From the NCBI GenBank assembly GCA_001510575.1, contig LNGK01000005.1:4053795-4117794 (forward strand): a stretch of 64,000 bases of DNA, in the 5' to 3' direction. The translations under genes and the position numbers were made by a program. The notes beneath the pieces were generated by a model. It saw only the letters and a program-made list of their open reading frames with translations, was not told where the DNA came from and made no database searches. Origin of the DNA: Knoxdaviesia capensis. Its lineage: Eukaryota > Ascomycota > Sordariomycetes > Microascales > Gondwanamycetaceae. Of the stretch, positions 59,869 to 64,000 are shown piece by piece; positions within the stretch are counted from its first letter, which is position 1; every line of letters starts with the position of its first letter.

Positions 59869-60450
59869 AGGGATTGCTCCTGTCTATCTTTCAAGTATCT
59901 TTTATAAGCTAGCTCTTCTCGGACCTAATATTGCTCGTTTGATGGCGATGGCATAGCTCATGGTGACTTTATGGAGATGGTGAGATGAAATCGCGGCCAC
60001 ACTTAGCTGCGACACCACATTACCAACGGCAGGCACTACGTGTTTCTGAATCAGGATATATCATGATAATAGAGAACATTCATGTTTGAATTCTATTACT
60101 TTCTTTTTTTTCTTCTTGCTTCCGAAAGACAAAGTTCGAATGCCGTGATCAGCGCATCCACGTGCATCGATTCACGTGGCTATACACGTGACTCAATGCG
60201 GCAATTGAATCTAATTTGTTGGCGGGAAAATCAATCAACAAAGGGCCAAAGAAAAAAATCCTGAACATTCTCCCGTTCTCCGACGCCGAATCTCTCCTAT
60301 CACATCTCGCAACTCTTCAATCTTCGAGAACGACCGTTCCTGTTGGTTCATTGCATCATCTCAATCGTACTTTTGTTTTCCTCCGTTAACCTTTCGACTT
60401 ATTCCTCCTCTCCTCCCATTCTCCTCGATCCCCCCTTTCTTCCAGCCACA
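59869..60450 (+). promoter_or_regulatory. atp14 promoter with three CACGTG boxes
   Basis: CACGTG palindromes occur at 60159-60164, 60173-60178 and 60185-60190. TTGGCGGGAAAA (E2F/MBF-like) follows at 60219-60230, then a CT-rich leader. CACGTG is the core of Cbf1/bHLH sites in fungi; function here is inferred. Confidence 0.5.
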
Positions 60451-61448
60451 ATGCTTCCCGTTCTGTCGCGAGTTGCCGTATGTTCCCGATCCTCAAGTTT
60501 TTTGAGCCCTTTTTCTCTGGTGTTGAAATCAGCCTGCTTCCTGCCACACGCCCACCACAACTTTCATCTGTCTCGGGTCCTCGTCGCTTTGGTTTATGTA
60601 ACTGGAATACTCTGAGTTTTCGATTCAATTTATGTATCTGTGTGGTCAATTGGCTCGACATCGTCTGTTCGGAACCGTTGATCCGCGATGCCTACCGAGC
60701 TTGGCCTTTCAACAACCAGACAACACCTCGGAAAGACTCCGAGCGACCGTGAAAGGCCGAGACCGAGAGAGATAGCATGGACATGTCAGAAGCAGTGCCC
60801 GACTAGAAAAGCCGAGTTTCAACTAAGCAGCCCGAGATAAAGATGAACCCGATGCTAACGTGCCGATTTTCGTTCTCAATGTAGCGGTCCCGGACCGGCA
60901 CCGTTGCCATGCGCATCGCCACCCAGACCCCCGTCCAGGCCCGTGGCTTCGCCGTCGCTGCCGCCCGCAGAGGTACGAATATACTCCTCCGAGCTCTTTG
61001 ATGCCACTCGATTCATCTCCCGCAACATGCCCTTCGCTTCGCGGCCGAACATAACAGGAAGCTCTCGGCCTTGCGCCGATGAACCTGCAGCCTTACAGGG
61101 TCAACTCATGGCCTCCCAGCTATATAGTTTCCGACCATGCTAACATATGACCTCTCTGCCTCTGTTCCCACAGCCGACTTCGTCCAGGACCTCTACCTGA
61201 AGGAGCTCAAGGCCTACAAGGCCCCCACCCTCAAGGCCTCCGACGCTGAAGGCCAGGTGCATGTGTTCGCCCTCCCCAAGACCCCCGCCTCGCCTGAGGA
61301 GGCCGACCTCGCCAGCAGCATCGCCGAGTACGAGAGCATGGCCGTGGAGGTTGAGGGCCAGGATGCCGCCGCCGCCGCGGGCGGTGCCCCCATTGTGGAG
61401 GACTGGCTGGTTGACGAGGAGGAGGAAGATGACCACGCCCACCACTAA
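60451..61448 (+). CDS. atp14: Mitochondrial ATP synthase subunit H (Atp14)
   Basis: Peripheral-stalk subunit of F1Fo ATP synthase, related to animal F6. Exons: 60451-60477, 60885-60972 and 61174-61448 (introns of 407 and 201 nt); 390 nt, 129 residues. The first two exons encode an Arg/Ala-rich presequence (MLPVLSRVARSRTGTVAMR..., likely cleaved after ARGFAVAAARR). The mature part starts ADFVQDLYLKELKAYKAPTL and contains VHVFALPKTPASPEEADL. The tail is acidic and ends in EEEEDDHAHH. Family length and the FVQDLYLKELKAYK block make the call secure. It is the last gene before the RIP-affected repeats, which begin about 290 bp downstream. Confidence 0.93.
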
Positions 61449-61740
61449 GCGTGTTCCTTCCCCTTTTTTGCGTACCGATCCATATGTGATAATATCGAGT
61501 GTGGAAAAAGTATAGAAGAAGATATGAAGCCCGGATTACGATCGTGGACACACCGACTGATGAGCATGTCCCTATATACTCGGAACTTTACTCTTTAAGC
61601 ACCCTTGATTCCAGCCACATAGTCCCGTTTCTTCAGGCCCTTTTCTCTTCCTTTATATTATTTACTCTCTGTACTATTCTCTATTTATGTTTTCTTATAA
61701 GTAAACGAGCGAGCTCGGATCCGCTATACGGATCCTACGT

Positions 61741-63197
61741 TTTTTTTTAAATTTTATTAAAAAAATTAAAATAATAAAATAATAGAACTTTATAAAAAAA
61801 GTAATTTAAATCCTTTACCCGCGCTACGTACTTATATAGATCCCTAATAAGTTAGAGTATATTATAATTACGTATAAACGTATACTAATACACGTAGATA
61901 CTACCTAGCGGTAAGTATTTAAGTATATATAATTCTTAGTTATATAGTCTAAAGGATTAATAAATAAGTTATAATTATAAGGCACGTATAGAGAAATATA
62001 TAAAAAGGGAAGCTTAAATTTTTTCTATTTTAAGATATTTCTTATAAAAGCGCGGTAGATATTTACTTTTTATAGGTCTTTTACTAGCTCTTTAAAGTAT
62101 TTATATATATATAGATATATACTTAAATACTTATTACTAAGTAGTATCCCCGTATATTAATATATATTTATACGTAATTATAATATACTCTAACCTATTA
62201 GGGATCTATAAGATCCCTTTTCTTAATTAGATCGTCTATAATCTTATAATTCTTAGATATATAGTCTAAAGGACTAATAAATAAGTTATAATTATAAGGT
62301 ACGTATAGAGAAATATATATAAAGGGAAGCTTAAATTTTTTTCTATCTTAAGATATTTCTTATAAAAGCGCGGTAGATATCTGCCTTTTATAGGTCTTTT
62401 ACTAGCTCTTTAAAGTATTTATATATATATAGATATATACTTAAATACTTACTGCTAAGTAGTATCTACGTATATTAGTATACGTTTATACGTAATTATA
62501 ATATATTCTAACCTATTAGGGATCTATAAGATCCCCTTTCTTAACTAGATCGTCCGCGATCTACTTTTAACTAGTAAAGGATATTAAAAGGATTTCCCTT
62601 TATATAATTTTATACTCGTACTACGAACGGTTTTTAATTATTTTTATATTTTTTTAAGGGTCCTCTTTTTTTTATCTTTTTCGACTTTTCTAAGCGTATA
62701 GAAAGAAATATAATATAAAACGGGTCTAAATAGTAATTAGATAGGAATAATAATAGTAATTAATAGGAAAATAGGTATCTAGTATAATAAAAGGGAACTT
62801 CTTATTTATAGCGTTTTAAGTAGCTATAGGTACCGTTTTATTTATCTAACGACGTAAATACCTTAGTATTAAATAGTATTAAGAGGGATTAAGAATACTA
62901 CGACGCCTAGTTAGATAGTAACGGCCTATACTATACTATATAAATAGCGATTATATAACTCGTCTACTTATTATTAGTTAATAAAAGTAGGCGTTACGCC
63001 TAGGAATTAAGCTATAAAGGTAATAGGGACCGGGGCGTTAAGAAAGGGGGGTACTATTACGATAGCGGTAGCTACTATTAGTATAGCTATTAGCGTAAAT
63101 ACTAGTATTATAGGTATAACGGCGGCTCTACTAGCTAGTTATAATTCCTAGATATATAGTCTAAAGGACTAATAAATAAGTTATAATTATAAGGTAC
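61741..63197. repeat. RIP-mutated AT-rich repeat block
   Basis: The sequence is extremely AT-rich and nearly free of CpA and TpG, while CpG and GpC survive, which is the footprint of repeat-induced point mutation. It contains a tandem repeat of about 317-bp units (starting 61931 and 62248) and part of a third copy at 63143-63197. An arm at 61839-61930 is the reverse complement of parts of both units. No intact gene is possible. A Tyr/Gly-rich frame with TAG stops (about 62900-63137) may be a relic of a retrotransposon gag. Confidence 0.85.
61931..62564. repeat. Two tandem units of about 317 bp
   Basis: Both units begin AATTCTTAG(A/T)TATATAGTC and run through TATAAAAGCGCGGTAGATAT to TAGGGATCTATAAGATCCC. 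Differences are mostly C/T and G/A, as expected from RIP. Confidence 0.88.
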
Positions 63198-63534
63198 TAT
63201 TAGAAATATAGGAAAGGCGGTTAGAATTAGAAGCGTAACTTTGTAGTTAATACTATTTATAAAGGTAGGGGGTAAAAAACAAGATGAGTAGTTGATGGCT
63301 ATGAAATACTATGCTAGAATAGATAGGGGGAAAGCTTCCTTCTTATCCCCTATAGGATCTAGGCTTCCTCCTATCTAGATCCCTAATACCTTCTAAGGCT
63401 TCCCTTCCTATACTAGGCTCTTCGTAATTCTATATTATATCTATTATTATTCCCTAGGCTCTTTATCGTAGCCTTATTCTTTATTATAAACTTCTAGCTA
63501 TATAAAGGATAATATAATATAAATTAATCTAATA
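63198..63534 (-). mobile_element. Probable copia LTR
   Basis: Read on the minus strand the segment begins TATTAGATTAA and ends TTTCTAATA, the RIP-altered form of TGTTAGA...TCTAACA ends common to fungal LTRs. A polypurine AAGAAGGGG precedes it directly. On the other side the third 317-bp repeat copy is interrupted at GGTAC. The other LTR lies outside the window. Confidence 0.65.
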
Positions 63535-63535
63535 T

Positions 63536-64000
63536 TTAATACCCCTTCTTAGCTAGAACGTTATATACTAGTAGTCCCGCGTACTTCTTAAATAGTACTC
63601 TTCCTAATAGCTTAGTTAGTATATCCGCTAATTATTCTACCGTAGGTACGTATTATATTCTAATATTAAGTTCCCGTACTCGATCGATAGTAGAGTAAAG
63701 AGGCGTGCCGATATATTTTAGGTTTAGACGGTAAGTAGGTTTCGTAATAGCGGTAATAGTAGCGGTATTATCCTCCTAGAGGACGATATTCCTAATATAA
63801 AAGTTAAGCTTAGTTAGTAAATATTAAAGCTATATTAGGTAGTATATAGTCTCTCGTAGCGCGTAGATCTCGGCTTTAGCGGAAGAGTTAGTAGTCCGCC
63901 TCTACCGTTTACTATACTAGCTAATAGGGTTATTATTAAGTATAATAACGTAGCCGGTAATTAATTTAAATTCGGCGTCTTTAGTATTACTATACGAGGT
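63536..64000 (-). pseudogene. Ty1/copia retrotransposon polyprotein 3' end, RIP-broken
   Basis: Minus-strand translation gives the copia RNase H region (DAEFKLITGYVIILNNNPIS, then SSAKAEIYALRETIYYL). The terminal LADILTKLLGRVLFKKYAGL block follows, ending at a TAA just before the polypurine tract. Many internal TAG/TAA codons stand where Gln or Trp would be expected (CAG or TGG changed by C-to-T mutation). The remainder of the element continues past the right edge. It is not functional. Confidence 0.85.

Noticed and set aside
1..64000. tRNA genes, rRNA genes and CRISPR arrays
   Set aside because: No T-loop (GGTTCGANTCC-type) sequence with a matching acceptor stem was found, no rRNA-like block, and no regularly spaced repeat array outside microsatellites.

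Overview
The window is nuclear DNA of a filamentous ascomycete, probably a Eurotiomycete of the Aspergillus/Penicillium type. The support is: genes with short GT-AG introns and C/G-ending codons, several recognisable conserved fungal genes (Nar1, Atp1, Atp14, RanGAP/Rna1, Cox17, SmB, ribosomal protein L11), and a block at the right end that has lost almost all CpA and TpG dinucleotides, as repeat-induced point mutation (RIP) does. The genus is an inference. Exon borders below were placed by hand from splice signals, reading frame and family similarity.

Layout. 1-6.2 kb: no gene I can support, except a possible exon cut by the left edge; microsatellites, TACAG/CTGTA motifs and a pyrimidine-rich leader. 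6.3-17.8 kb: compact housekeeping block with a secreted DOMON-cytochrome b561 protein, SmB (minus, 9-nt microexon), 60S L11, ATP synthase alpha and NAD(P)HX dehydratase. 17.8-33.7 kb: 16 kb of ordinary-composition DNA with no recognisable gene. 33.7-39.9 kb: two lineage-type proteins of unknown role, then Cox17 and a J-domain protein on the minus strand. 40.6-41.9 kb: a broken, 5'-truncated MFS transporter. 44.7-48.0 kb: an Ala/Val/Gly-rich likely GPI-anchored wall protein, a chitinase (GH18) remnant and a small multi-span membrane protein. 49.4-61.4 kb: a second dense housekeeping block with RanGAP, a C2H2 zinc-finger protein (YY1/Iec1-like), a small membrane protein, Nar1, a SUZ-domain protein, a 75-residue protein and ATP synthase subunit H. 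61.7-64 kb: RIP-saturated repeats, with the 3' end of a Ty1/copia retrotransposon inserted into one of them.

The genes do not form a pathway cluster. Several act in mitochondrial energy or metal metabolism (Atp1, Atp14, Cox17; Nar1 in cytosolic Fe-S assembly), but as separate, individually promoted units. I found no secondary-metabolite cluster, tRNA, rRNA or CRISPR array. The most unusual items are the SmB microexon, the stop-free intron inside a zinc finger, three CACGTG boxes upstream of atp14, the gene desert with its palindromic TGTACA-type motifs, and the architecture of the RIP block.
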